Assembly (NCBI GenBank): GCA_034509735.1
Contig: JACGWO010000006.1
Span: 7,889,001 to 7,953,000 of the forward strand
From: Sesamum alatum
Taxonomy: Eukaryota; Streptophyta; Magnoliopsida; Lamiales; Pedaliaceae
Reading direction: 5' to 3'
DNA length: 64,000 nucleotides
Shown here: positions 1 through 10,401 of the stretch, piece by piece
How positions within the stretch are numbered: the stretch's first letter is position 1
How the letters are laid out: each line of letters begins with the position of its first letter
The notes under the pieces: model-generated
Told to the model about the DNA's origin: nothing
Seen by the model: only the letters and a program-made list of their open reading frames with translations
Databases searched by the model: none
Program-made: the position numbers and the translations under genes

Positions 1-572
1 AAACAACTAACCACAACTACTAAAGCAGTAAAACGTGTTGTTTATAAGAAGTAGAAGTTGTTGTTTACAATATTGGAAAAACGCTACAACACTTCCAGTA
101 ACTCTCATAACAAAATCGTGTGTCACTTAAAGAAATGTAAGGAGCAAAAGCGCGTGTTCGTGGACAAGGAATGAAATTATCATTATTTCCTTGCTGCAAC
201 CATCCCTTTGAGCAAGTGTAACTTTTAACACCTCTCCTCAAGTTTGATTTGGTATCATCATGCTTTAAAATTTCTATGCGTTTTTATCGAAATTATGAAA
301 ACGTTCCCTTTTTGATTTTATGAAAATAAAAATATATTGTAGTTTTGAAATTATCTAATTTTCTTCGAAACACTTCATTTTTCTTAATTTTCCTTCAAAA
401 TATTTGAGTTTCCTAAGAAACTTTTTATTTTTCCTAATTTTTCAACGTAACATTTATTTCATACTTTTAGCTACAAATATATAAATTCTTATGTTATACA
501 TAAGTATTTCTTTTAATGATAACAAATTTAATATTAAGCTAAATTAGTAATGTTATATGTATAAGTATCAAC
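1..572. other. AT-rich flank, no gene seen
   Basis: AT-rich sequence with short degenerate T-rich runs such as ttttcttcgaaaca. No reading frame of useful length, no RNA gene and no terminal repeats were found. It is the left flank of Tat-1 and was joined to the sequence starting at 10053 before that insertion. Confidence 0.7.
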
Positions 573-577
573 ATAAT

Positions 578-938
578 TAATGAGGAGAAAAATATTATTT
601 ACAAAAAGGTCCTCCAACTTATGGAAAACTACACAAGCATCCCCAAAGGGAAGTTGAAGAGGAAGTTGAAGGAAGTTAAGGAATGGAGGTTAAAAAAGGA
701 GTGGGTGCGTGAAACGACCATCGTGCCCTCGGCAGATCAATTCTAGGCCGTAGGATCAAAGGGTTAAATTGTAATATCACCCCCAAAAAATTACTATAAA
801 TAGGGGGAATCCATTTGTAACTTTACCTTTTATATATGAAAATTACACTTTACACGTTTTCTTTACTTTCTCTAGCTTTTCGTGCCAATTTGGTGATAAC
901 GTGCATAGGCTCTACTCTTTCCAAAATATACACCATCA
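578..938 (+). repeat. Tat-1 5' LTR
   Basis: 361 bp, matching 9690-10052 nearly base for base. It starts TAATGAGG where the partner starts TGATGAGG, and ends in CACCATCA. The upstream five bases ATAAT (573-577) recur right after the 3' LTR. The LTR contains the promoter and polyadenylation functions of the element. Confidence 0.97.
795..802 (+). promoter_or_regulatory. TATA box of Tat-1 5' LTR
   Basis: TATAAATA followed by a G run; the same motif lies at 9907-9914 in the 3' LTR. Its position in the second half of the LTR fits the U3/R boundary. It would drive the sense genomic transcript. Confidence 0.7.
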
Positions 939-940
939 GC

Positions 941-959
941 TTGGCGCCGTCTGTGGGAA
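941..959 (+). other. Tat-1 primer binding site
   Basis: ttggcgccgtctgtgggaa starts two bases after the LTR. This is the PBS type common in plant Tat-related elements and resembles, but is not identical to, the tRNA-Asp type seen in the Athila element at 30913. Minus-strand DNA synthesis would start here. Confidence 0.8.
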
Positions 960-978
960 AGGAGTCTAGGCATCAAAG

Positions 979-2535
979 ATGAACACCAGATCAAGGGCGA
1001 GAAGCGTGAACGTAGGGCAAGAGGACCCTGGCAGACGAGAGGAAGTGGAGCAGGGCCACGCCCTGGCGAATCCACCAGCACCAGTTCAGAGGATGGAGGA
1101 CCAAGGGGAGGAGCAAGGTCGCGCCCTGGAGAGCCCTCCACCACAAAGCCGAGAGGAAGCAAGGTACGAGGAGGTTGAGGTCCCGCCACCTTAACCAGTC
1201 ATCCAGATTACCGAAGAGGCCCTTCAACAGATGATAGAAGAGGCGTCAGCTCAGGCTTCCGCGAGGGCCGTGGCTCAGTATATCGCTGGACAGGCAGCAC
1301 GCCCACAACCCCTTCGCCATCTTAGGAGGGGACATGAGGCACACGCAAGAGAGCAGAGGCCTGAGGAGGCTTTTGAAGGCATGGACTTCGAGGAAGAGGT
1401 CAACAGCAGGGCCACGCAGCCCGAGGACGTCTTTTATCCTTCACCCCCACGGGGAGCGGGAGGAGATGAAAATTATTTCCTTCATCCATCACATGGAGGG
1501 CAAGAAGACAATTTTGTCCCCCCTCGAGGGAGGAGGCCGCCAGCACAAGGAGGGGGATATAACGAGAGAGAAGCCCCTCCCCTGCACGCCTTCCCTGACT
1601 CGCTGAGGCATACGGGTTATCCGGCGCGACCTTTGGCAGTGGTGCCTCCTCGAAGGAGCCCATTCGCTCCCCACATCTTGGCAGAAGCTATTTATCCGGG
1701 AGTGAAGATTCCAAGTTTGACCGAGTATAGCGGAGTAGGAGACCCTCAGGATCACCTCGACCGCTTTATGGCCAGAGTCGACCTGCTGGACATCAGCGAC
1801 GCGGCATATTGCAAGTTATTTCACACTACCCTTTCAGGAAAAGCCATGGCATGGTTTAACCAGCTGCCACCCGGGACTATCGAGTCATTTGAACAGCTTT
1901 CACAACGCTTCTTGCACCACTTCTCGATCAACAGGCGGTACCCAAAGACCGCATCATACTTGTTTACTATAGTCCAGCGGGAGAATGAAAGTTTGAGGTA
2001 ATATGTGCAGCGCTTCTCGGAAGCAGTGCTAGAAGTCCCGCACGTCAATCCTGAGCTCTTGGCCAACATTATGCAGCAAAACCTAAGAAGAGGGCGTTTC
2101 AAGGAATCGATAGCAGGGAAGCCCCCAACGACTCAGGAGGAGCTATTGCTTCGTGCAGAGAAGTACATCCGGATTGAGGAAACAGTGGGATTGCGACAGG
2201 CAAATCCCCTTAAAAGGAAAGCTGATGAAGAAGAAAGGAGATTTCCTCCCAAGTCGGAGGGAATCCGGCGAGAAAGGAAGCCACCGATATCGGGGGAGTT
2301 AGTGAAGTATACCCCATTGAACGCCCCGCAAGTCCAAATTCTCGCAATAGCTGAACAGCAAGGGCTTGTGAGATGGCCCTATCCGATGAAGGATAATCCC
2401 CATAGAATGAAGTCTGAGGAGTACTGTCACTTCCATAAGGATCGAGGCCATAGCACAGAGGAATGTCGCCATTTGAAAATAGAGATTGAGAAACTCATCA
2501 GACGCGGATACCTGAAGGAGTCATGGCCAAAATGA
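979..2535 (+). pseudogene. gag: Tat-1 gag (capsid/nucleocapsid), two internal stops
   Basis: One frame runs from the ATG at 979 to the TGA at 2533-2535, broken by in-frame TAA codons at 1192-1194 and 1999-2001. The N-terminal part is charged and proline-rich. The capsid-like core (about 1690-2110) has the retrotransposon gag pattern: DPQDHLDRF, then AMAWFNQLPPGTIESFEQL and RFLHHF. The C-terminal part has a basic stretch and a nucleocapsid-like YCHFHKDRGHSTEECRHL, a CCHC-like knuckle variant, near 2422-2475. Gag would form the particle that packages element RNA. The two stops fall in otherwise conserved frame, so this copy cannot make full-length Gag without readthrough. Confidence 0.9.
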
Positions 2536-3335
2536 AACAGGGACCTCGAGAGGTCACCCGAATAAAATAAGCGGCCAGCGCCCCGCCTTGAGATAAGAAA
2601 TAAGGAAGAAGAGGATCATGAGAAAAAAGATAACCTCCCGACAGCTGGAGTCATTGGAGTCATTTCTGGAGGCCCGGCGGGGGGATATTCAGGACGAGCT
2701 AGGAAAGCGGCCGCCAGAGCAGCAGGAAACGTTTCTAATCAAGTAGCCTGCAGCGAGCTCAAGGGAGCACCTCGAGCACGTCTCGAGGGAGAAATAACAT
2801 TTAATGATCAGGACTTGGAGGGAATCTTCCGCCCTGCAACGAGGCAATTGTGGTGGCAGCGTCAGTATCGAACTTCTGGGTGAGGAAAATTTTGATTGAC
2901 AGCGGGAGTTCAGCTGACATCCTGTTTTACAAGGCTTTTTCCCAGATGAGGATTGACAACATACAGCTCACGCCCGTCAATACCCCCTTGACCAGCTTCA
3001 GCGGAGATGTGGTCATGCCTTTAGGGGAAGCCACTTTTCCAATTTCGATTGGGTCATATCCCAAGCGTGTGACCAGGTTTGTAAAATTCTTGGTGGTGGA
3101 TGCACCTTCGGCCTACAATGCTATCTTGGGGAGGCCAAGCTTGAATCTCTTCTAAGCCGTGATATCCACTTATCACATGAAAGTGAAATTCCCCACACCA
3201 GAAGGAGTGGGAGAGATAGTGGGAGACAGAAAACAAGCCCGGGAGTGTTATGCCAGCACGCTGAAATCATCAGTGGAGTGCCGTGAGAGGAATGGCGAAG
3301 GAAGCAGTGCTGGGTTGACCGAAAAGGAAACTTGA
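2536..3335 (+). pseudogene. Tat-1 linker and aspartic protease, frameshifted
   Basis: The gag frame continues past its stop for about 100 codons with a further TAA near 2569, including the Tat-typical GVIGVISGGPAGG motif. The frame then shifts near 2840. In the new frame the retropepsin-like domain reads ILIDSGSSADILF, with the catalytic Asp at 2898-2900, and ends with AILGRPSLNLF near 3120-3152. A stop (3153-3155) interrupts the conserved continuation [12 protein letters not shown], and another stop lies near 3332. The protease would cleave Gag-Pol. The catalytic motif is intact but the chain is not continuous. Confidence 0.85.
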
Positions 3336-3344
3336 GAGAGAGAG

Positions 3345-4860
3345 TTGGGAAAGAGGAGCTCCATGGAGGAGCAAACAGAAGAAACCAGGAGAGAAGCCAA
3401 AAAGAAGAAGGTGGAGGAAGAGCGAATAGAAGCTTTTGAGGAGATCAAGATGGTTGAGCTCCTGGGTGACCCTACGAAGGCGTTAAAGGTAGGGTCGTTG
3501 CTAAGCGAGCAAATAGAACATGTCATTGTCGATTTTTTGCAAAGATCAGTAGACGCGTTTGCATGGAAGTTGTCCGATATGAAAGGAATAGACCCTGAAG
3601 TAATGGTCCACAGACTCAACGTGGATCCAAAAGCAAAGCCGGTGAAATAGGTCGAGAAGCTTCTCCAAGTAGACTACATTCGACCAGTGCACTACCCCGA
3701 ATGGTTGGCCAACGTGGTCCTTGTCCTAAAGAGCAACGGGAAGTGGAGGATGTGCATAGACTTCACCGATTTAAATCGAGCTTGTCCCAAGGACTCATAT
3801 CCCTTGCCGAGGATTGATGCGCTAATTGACTCGACTTCAGGATGTGAGTTGATGAGCTTCTTGGACGCGTTTCAGGGCTATAATCAAATTCGACTAGTGC
3901 CCGAAGATCAAGAAAAGACGAGCTTTGTGACGGAGCAGGGCACGTACTGCTACAGAGTGATGCCCTTCGGGCTGAAAAATGCGGGAGCTACATACCAGAG
4001 ATTAGTAAATAGCATGTTCAAAAATCAAATAGGGTGGAACATGGAGGTGTACATAGATGACATGCTAGTCAAAAGCCGTAAGAAGGAAGATCACGTAGCT
4101 GACCTCGAGGAATGCTTTCGCACATTAGGAAGCTATGGGGATGAAGCTGAACCCCGCGAAGTGCACCTTTGGAGTTCAGGGAGGAAAGTTCCTTGGATAC
4201 ATGGTTTCTCAGAGGGGGATAGAGGCTAATCCAGAGAAAATTGAGGCCATTATGACTATGCAGCCTCCTCGGACGATAAAAGAAGTACAGAAACTGACAG
4301 GACGAATGGCAGCACTTAATCGCTTCATTTCGAGATCCTCAGAACGAGGACTCCCATTCTTCAAGTTGTTAAGGAAGTTGGATGGCTTTACTTGGACGGA
4401 GCAATGTCAAGTTGCCTTTGAAGAGTTGAAGAAGTATCTTACCTCGCCACCCCTGCTGACAAAGCCCGAGCCCGGGGAGACCTTGTTTATATACCTGTCC
4501 GTTTCAGAAGGAGCGGTTAGTTCGGTCCTCGTGAGGGAAGAAGGGCGTGAACATCGCCCCATATATTATGCCAGCAAGGCACTGCAAGGACCAGAACAGA
4601 GGTATGCACAGATTGAGAAGGTGGCTTTGGCCCTAGTTACCGCGGCGAGGAAGCTGCGTCCCTATTTTCAGTCACATCCTATAGCAGTACTAACAAATCA
4701 ACCCTTGAAGAGGGTATTGGCGGATCCCAACACATCCGGAAGAATGGTGAAATGGTCGGTAGAGTTGAGTGAGCATGGAATCACGTATCAGCCTAGACCT
4801 GCGATAAAGGCACAAGCATTGGCAGATTTCATCTCCGAATTGACGGAGGAAAGGGCATCC
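3345..4860 (+). pseudogene. pol: Tat-1 reverse transcriptase and first RNase H
   Basis: The RT fingers and palm are readable: WRMCIDFTDLNRACPKDSYPLP, then FLDAFQGYNQI and the YIDD active site at 4050-4061. A stop at 3648-3650 sits where about 20 codons usual between KPV and VEKLL are missing, so there is a small deletion. A frameshift near 4130 moves the frame into KLNPAKCTFGV and the thumb. The first RNase H (about 4430-4830) follows, but the conserved Asp of a TDQPL-type motif reads Asn (LTNQPL). Loss of catalytic residues in this first domain is common in Tat elements, which carry a second RNase H. Confidence 0.9.
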
Positions 4861-4880
4861 AAGAGCAGAGGTGTTGGAAG

Positions 4881-5270
4881 ATGTTTGTGGATGGCTCTTC
4901 CACATCCCAGGGAGGCGGAGCAGGAATATTATTCAAGAGCCCATATCAGGACACAATGCGCTACGCGATCCGCCTTGGGTTCGCCGCCTCAAATAATGAA
5001 GCAGAATACGAAAACACTCATCGCAGGAGGGAAATTGGCCTTCGCGGCAGGGGCAAAACATGTGAAAGTATACAGTGATTCCCAACTGGTCGTCAAGCAG
5101 GTAAATGGGGAGTTTGAGGCCAAGGGAGAGCAGATGGCTAAATACTTGGCAAAAATCCAAGAAGTAAGGAAGAAGTTTGACACATTCACTTTGGAGCAGA
5201 TTCCAAGGACTGAGAATGAAGAAGCAGATCAATTGGCTAAGCTAGCCAGTTCATTGGCTCCCCTGAAGTG
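4881..5270 (+). pseudogene. Tat-1 second (archaeal-type) RNase H domain
   Basis: An extra RNase H sits between the first RNase H and the integrase, which is diagnostic for the Tat lineage. The four acidic motifs are all visible: FVDGSS (Asp at 4890-4892), NNEAEYE near 4995-5015, YSDSQL near 5070-5087 and NEEADQLAKLAS near 5212-5250. The first half is in one frame and the second half in another, with the shift near 5015-5035. The enzyme would remove RNA from RNA:DNA hybrids. All catalytic positions survive, so the frameshift is the main lesion. Confidence 0.88.
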
Positions 5271-6578
5271 CAGGAAGATAACGTTGTTGAACCAAGAGCA
5301 CCCGGATGTAAACGAAGAGGAGAGTGAAGTCCTGATGACAAAAGGAGCTCCATCTGAGTGGATGGAGGAGCTGGAAGCATATCTAAAATTTGGGAAAGTA
5401 CCCCAGGATCCCAAGCAAGTTAGGACACTCCGTGCGAGAGCAGCTAGGTTTACCCTGATTGGCGGGGAGTTGTATAAAAGAGGATTCTCGCAGCCATACC
5501 TCAAGTGCATAAATAAGGACAAGGCAAAGTACGTTTTGAGGGAAATCCACGAGGGAAGCTGTGGCAACCACTCAGGTGGTAGATCCCTAGCGCAGAAGGC
5601 CCTGAGGCAAGGGTATTTTTGGCCAACCATGCAAGCAGACGCCAGGGATTTAGTGAGGAAGTGCCGAAAGTGTCAAGAACACGCAAATATTGCTCACGTC
5701 CAGCGGCGGACATGCAACCCCTACAGAGTCCTTGCCCTTTTGACCAGTGGGGGATGGATATAGTAGGGAAGCTTCCCCGAGCAACTGGCCAGCGAGAATA
5801 CTTGCTAGTAGCAGTGGATTATTTTTCAAAGTGGGTGGAAGCAGAGGCGCTAAGCAGGATTACAGAGAAGGAAGTCATCAGATTCGTCTGGAAAAATATC
5901 ATATGTCGCTTCGGCATCCCCAGAGCCTTCGTGATGGACAATGGCATGCAGTTTCAGGGATCTAAATTTCGCCAATGGTGCCAAGAATTGAAGATAAAGC
6001 AGTACTTCACGTCAGTGGCAACGCTGCAATCCAATGGCCAAGCTGAAGTGACCAATCGGATAATCCTCCAGATTTTGAAGACAAGACTGGAAGAGGCCAA
6101 GGGCAATTGGGTTGAAGAGCTTCCAGGAGTACTTTGGGCATACTGAACCACCCGCGCCGGAGCACAGGGGAAACTCCCTTCAGTCTAGTCTATGGGTCGG
6201 AAGTCGTCATCCCAGTGGAGATTGGGGAAGAGACAAGTGAAGTATTACGAGCCGATGAGCAACGAAGATGAAATGAGAGTCGACCTCGACTTTTTGGAAG
6301 AACTAAAGAGTAGCGCGAATGTCAGAACTGAAGCATACAAGACGTTGATGGCAAGAGCCTACAACAGTAAAGTCAGACATCGAGATTTCCAAGTAGGCGA
6401 CCTCGTTCTACGGAGGGCTGATGCTACAGGAAACATTGGGAAGCTAGACGCCAAATGGACCGGGCCATATCAAGTGATTGAAATTCTGGGGAAAGGAACA
6501 TACCGCCTGCAAAGAGTAGATGGAAAAGAAGTACCACGTACATGGAATGTGGTTAACTTGAAAAAGTATTTTGTGTAA
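5271..6578 (+). pseudogene. Tat-1 integrase
   Basis: The zinc-binding HHCC module is seen at about 5545-5682 (HEGSCGNHSGG ... CRKCQEH). A frame change follows near 5690-5760. The catalytic core shows WGMDIVG (first Asp, about 5747-5767), VMDNGMQF (second Asp, near 5935) and NGQAEVTN (Glu, near 6035). A stop near 6144 and another frame loss precede the C-terminal part, which resumes at 6192 and carries a GPY/F module (WTGPYQVIEILGKGTYRL). The chain ends at TAA 6576-6578. The DDE triad is present, but the protein is in at least three pieces. Confidence 0.9.
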
Positions 6579-6724
6579 AACGTTTTCCTGCTTTAAGTTG
6601 TATGAAAGTTGTCATTTAATGTTCCCTTGTACTTCAAGTATGGTAATGAAATTTTTCTTTTTCGCGAATTTTTACCACCTATATGTTTTAATTTGTTGCA
6701 AAAAAAAAAAAAAAGAGAAAGAAA

Positions 6725-6875
6725 GAGAGGGATTGCCTCTCACCGGGGGACTGCCCCGAGACAAAAAAGAGAGGGACTGCCTCTTACTGGGGGACTGCCC
6801 CATGACAATAAGGAGAAGGACTGCTTCTCACCGGGGACTGCCCCGATATTACAAAGGGAGGGACTGCCTCCCTAA
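6725..6875 (+). repeat. 44-bp tandem repeat, about 3.4 copies, downstream of Tat-1 integrase
   Basis: Units start at 6725, 6769 and 6813, with a partial one at 6857. The core is gagagggactgcctct, then caccgggggactgcccc, then a short A-rich spacer. Each unit holds two copies of GGACTGCC and can fold on itself through CGGGG/CCCCG. Just upstream is an A run (about 6700-6714). Tandem repeats in this untranslated interval are a known habit of Tat/Ogre elements. Confidence 0.9.
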
Positions 6876-6963
6876 CTTAAAAAAAAGAAAAAAAACAAAC
6901 ACAAACACAGTCTAAACAAGGTTCGCCTCACAAAGACATTGAAATATGATAAACATAAGATTC

Positions 6964-6969
6964 TTTATT
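6964..6969 (-). terminator. Candidate poly(A) signal of the antisense gene
   Basis: Reads AATAAA on the minus strand, about 140 bp beyond the stop of the antisense gene at 7107. Its spacing suits a polyadenylation signal, though one hexamer in an A/T-rich region is weak evidence alone. Confidence 0.5.
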
Positions 6970-7106
6970 GAAAGTTTAATGGTGGAAAGAAACAAACAAT
7001 ACTGGAAACTAGATTCATAAAGATAAAGTATTAATAAAAATAATAAACCCTAAACAAATTTGAAATCTACGAAAAGGAATTTAAGTAACTAAATCCTAAG
7101 GATTGA

Positions 7107-9198
7107 CTAATTCTTCTCTATGACTGAAGGCAGGTTTCCACCGACAGGAGCCTTGTCGACCATATCATCAACATTCTCGCCATCGCCTTCCTCATCCCCT
7201 TCCTCATCAGGAACCTTGGGATGAAGAAACATGAAGTCTTCATCACCAAACCGGCCGCTGCTCCTCAAGGTGGCGCGACATTGCCGAATTACTTGATCAT
7301 ACACCTCGCTGGCCTTGCTAAGAACAACTTGATGGAATTCATCTGAGTCCACATATTTCTCCTTGAAGTCTCCACGCACACGCTCCAAGTATGCCTTGCC
7401 GCATCTGACTTCAGGAAGGTCTTTCCCGAGGTAACCTCGCGGTTAAAGCTTTCCTTCCACTTGAGTTCTTCAGAAGAAGCAGCTTTGAGCTCCTCTTGGC
7501 AGCGCTCCAAATTCTTTTGCGCTTCATCGAAGGCATCCTTCAGACGATCTATCTCCTTCTCATAGTTATTCAACCGCAGCTCAGTAGCTTCTGCTAAGTT
7601 GAGAACCTGAAAGAGATGTACCTCAGTGAGACACGTGAAGACAGAGAATGGAGAATCAACGGAAATTATAAACAACATACCCTGGCAGCTTCGCCTTGCA
7701 TAAGACGAGTGAGGGTGACTGTGGGGAGGGCACCAAGCAGTGTCACATCATAGGGACTCACTAGATATGTGGATCTTTTATGAGCAAGATCCACATCTGC
7801 AGCATCCCAAAAAGAGGAGATATCTCCCTATCTGTTCGTCCCATAGGTGAAGAGACCTTTTCCTGCTCCATGACGAGGGGGACCTGCTTCGCCTTCCCAG
7901 GGACGTTTGGAGGCATTGCCTTCAGGAGGGGGGGAGGAGCGACCTTTGTGACGAGTTGAGGGCCCCGGGGGATCCCGGGCCCGGGCAGGAGGCGAGCGAC
8001 GGCGACTGCCCTCTCCCCTCCTTGGGGCGGGGGGAGGAGGTTGATGGGACCTTGAGGCATTCTCGTTGTCACGGAAACGATGGACGTCGCGGAGAGAGAT
8101 CTTCTTTCCTCCTGCAAACAAATCAACACAGGAAAAAGTGAGAAAACATCAAAAAAAAATTTTACAAGGCAAGTAAAAACAGGAAAGTTAAATATCGGCA
8201 GGCCCTAAACTTTTGACGTCAAAGAGTTGGTCAAACAGCCCAACCCCGATGAAGGAGAGACGAAGATCAGGAACGGGGTCGGGCACAGAACATGATTCCC
8301 CCCAAGGGGCAGTCAATCCCCTAGAGGAGTCCTTTACAAACAAAAACTTCTCTTTCCAAGGACCCTTAGAAGAAACATTACCCCCAAGAATCTTGCAATT
8401 TCCCCGAGGATAGAAATAGAAGTAAGAAGAATCGTTGGGAACCTTCCTGACAGTGAATAAAGTGAAAAAGGCTTCAAGTGACGGGGTCAAATCAAACTCC
8501 TCAAAACATTGAAGGAACCCTCTAAAACTTACAAAGGAGTTTGGTGTAAACTGGCTAATGCTCAGGGTGGTACGGGTGATGATTTGGAGTAGCAGAGGAT
8601 GAGGTGGAAGAGTGAAACCCGAGGAAAAGAATGACAAATATACGGTAAAATACCCAGGAGGAGGAAATTTGATCCTATCGTCAATACTAGGCAGCAGGAG
8701 GGCAAACTCGGAGGAAGCGTTGACACTAGCTTCTAGAGAGCGGAATTCTTCAAAGCTCACACGACAGAGGCAACTATCAACATCCATTATACGACAGCGA
8801 GATTTTGAGTGGGGGGCTGAAGAGGACTCAGTTCCATCTAGACCAGAGTCAACAAGGTCAGTTGCAAGTGGGGACAAGAGTGGGGGAGTATCTCGGGAAC
8901 TTGATTCAAAAGACGGATTTGGAGAAAGCGACGGACAAGCGGGAAGGTTTCGAATCGCTTCAATCACCTCGTGATCAAAGTCCAAGACATCCGGACCCAA
9001 GTGAGAAGCTGAAGGAGGAGAGGAATCTAGATTTATAACGGGAACAACAGGAGCAACCGAAACGGAAGGAGTAGGAGGCGCCCCTCGGGCGGGAGCCGGC
9101 CGAGGACCGGCACCTCGGCCAGATCCTGGCCGAGGCAAGGCTCGGCGGCGTGGAAGTCCTCCCCACGGGACCCCGACATTGTTCGAATTATTCGACAT
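7107..9198 (-). pseudogene. Spliced antisense gene (aORF) of Tat-1, Transposase_28-like
   Basis: Exon 1 starts at ATG 9198 (an upstream in-frame ATG at 9309 gives a low-complexity leader) and runs to about 8188. It has a Pro/Arg/Ala-rich head, then a domain with FSSGFTLPPHPLLLQII, LSISQFTPNSFVSFRGFL and LEAFFTLFTVRK, the pattern of the plant gypsy-type Transposase_28 family. An acceptor ttgtttgcag lies near 8116. Exon 2 is basic and proline-rich, with one in-frame TAG at 7828-7830. A donor gtatgt near 7679 and an acceptor ctctttcag near 7616 bound a short intron. Exon 3 is a coiled coil (LRLNNYEKEIDRLKDAF) and then an acidic tail ending at 7107, with one frameshift near 7430. The exon 1 donor is not certain. 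The function is unknown; such antisense ORFs are known in Tat elements. Confidence 0.8.
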
Positions 9199-9461
9199 AA
9201 GGCAGATGTTTGAAAAAAAAAGAAGGAGGAAGAAAAAGGATCGAGACCTCGTTTTTTTTTTGGATGAATAAAAGGAGTATTTTTTGAAAGAATATTTTGG
9301 AGACACCAACGTAGAGAACAGAAAATTAAGCGAAGCAGTGGGAAGGTGAAAGACAAATACCCGAGTTAAAGCGTTTCGGCATTCTTATTTTTTCTTTTCT
9401 TTTGAGGAGATGTCGAAGGCAAGAGGATGCACAATGAAAAAATTGGGGATATGTTGCCTCC

Positions 9462-9471
9462 TATTTATATA
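9462..9471 (-). promoter_or_regulatory. TATA box for the Tat-1 antisense gene
   Basis: Reads TATATAAATA then GGAGG on the minus strand. It lies about 265 bp upstream of the ATG at 9198 and 155 bp upstream of the alternative ATG at 9309, inside the element between the antisense gene and the PPT. It gives the antisense gene a promoter separate from the LTR. Confidence 0.6.
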
Positions 9472-9676
9472 AGACGGAAGAGTCCAAGTTGAAGAAGGAG
9501 TAACAAAAGAGAAGAGTCCTAGCAGAAATACAATTCGTTTAATGAAAGAGAGTTAGAAGAGAAGAAGGAGTCCCGGATGGAATGAGAAGAGTAAAAAGAA
9601 GTCTGTTCCAAAGAGAAGTTGATTCATAGTTGGATTGTTACTTGGGACTTTCAGGTTTCTAAGGAAATTCCTGAAA

Positions 9677-10052
9677 GTCGGGGGGCTACTGATGAGGAGA
9701 AAAATATTATTTACAAAAAGGTCCTCCAACTTATGGAAAACTACACAAGCATCCCCAAAGGGAAGTTGAAGAGGAAGTTGAAGGAAGTTAAGGAATGGAG
9801 GTTAAAAAAGGAGTGGGCGCGTGAAACGACCATCATGCCCTCGGCAGATCAATTTTAGGCCGTAGGATCAAAGAGTTAAATTGTAATATCACCCCCAAAA
9901 AATTACTATAAATAGGGGGGGAATCCATTTGTAACTTTACCTTTTATATATGAAAATTACACTTTACACGTTTTCTTTACTTTCTCTAGCTTTTCGTGCC
10001 AATTTGGTGATAACGTGCATAGGCTCTACTCTTTCCAAAATATACACCATCA
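9677..10052 (+). repeat. Tat-1 polypurine tract and 3' LTR
   Basis: The G-rich PPT gtcggggggctac (9677-9689) directly precedes the LTR at 9690-10052 (363 bp). It begins TGATGAGG, ends CACCATCA and is followed by target duplication ATAAT (10053-10057). Compared with 578-938 it shows five substitutions, all transitions, and two extra G. The TATA box recurs at 9907-9914. Confidence 0.95.
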
Positions 10053-10057
10053 ATAAT

Positions 10058-10360
10058 ATAGACATTTTATAACACATAGTTAAACGTAAATATTATATTA
10101 TTTTTTAGTTTGAATAGCAACTACATCAATTAATAACTCCAAATACATAATTATACTATATAAAAATAATATTAGTTAACTAAATGATACAAAATTATAC
10201 TACATAAATTTGAATTAAAAAATAAAGGTAATATTTTAAATTTTTTCTATGACTATTATGTATGTTTCTTTAATTTTATGATTTTTTTATAGCGTTTTCG
10301 AAATATTTCCGAAAAGTTTCTAATATTTATAAACTCGAAACATTTGTTGGAAACGAAACT
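10058..10360. other. AT-rich flank between Tat-1 and Copia-0
   Basis: About 300 bp of AT-rich sequence with no reading frame or RNA gene. The 3' LTR of Copia-0 would be expected here, but nothing matching its 5' LTR (48182-48458) can be seen. Copia-0 therefore appears truncated shortly after its stop codon. Confidence 0.6.
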
Positions 10361-10401
10361 TTAATCCATGGGTAACTTGCTCAATATTATGTGAAAAGTT
10401 G
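10361..10401 (-). pseudogene. Copia-0 polyprotein C-terminal tail
   Basis: Thirteen codons reading FHIILSKLPMD then TAA (10361-10363), the usual tail of a plant copia RNase H. It continues in frame from the RNase H piece at 15053-15165 once Copia-1 and its 5-bp duplication are removed. Confidence 0.75.

Larger units (their letters stand above)
578..10052 (+). mobile_element. Tat-1: complete but decayed Tat-lineage Ty3/gypsy retrotransposon
   Basis: The element is about 9.5 kb and is bounded by a 5-bp target duplication ATAAT (573-577 and 10053-10057). Its LTRs are bounded by TGATG...CATCA; the 5' copy reads TAATG. Order: LTR, PBS, gag, protease, RT, RNase H, a second RNase H, integrase, tandem repeats, an antisense gene, PPT, LTR. 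The second RNase H after the first and before integrase marks the Tat lineage (Tat, Ogre and Retand elements). The two LTRs differ by five transitions and a 2-nt indel by my count. The gag-pol region nonetheless has many stops and frameshifts, so this copy cannot encode its own proteins. Confidence 0.95.
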
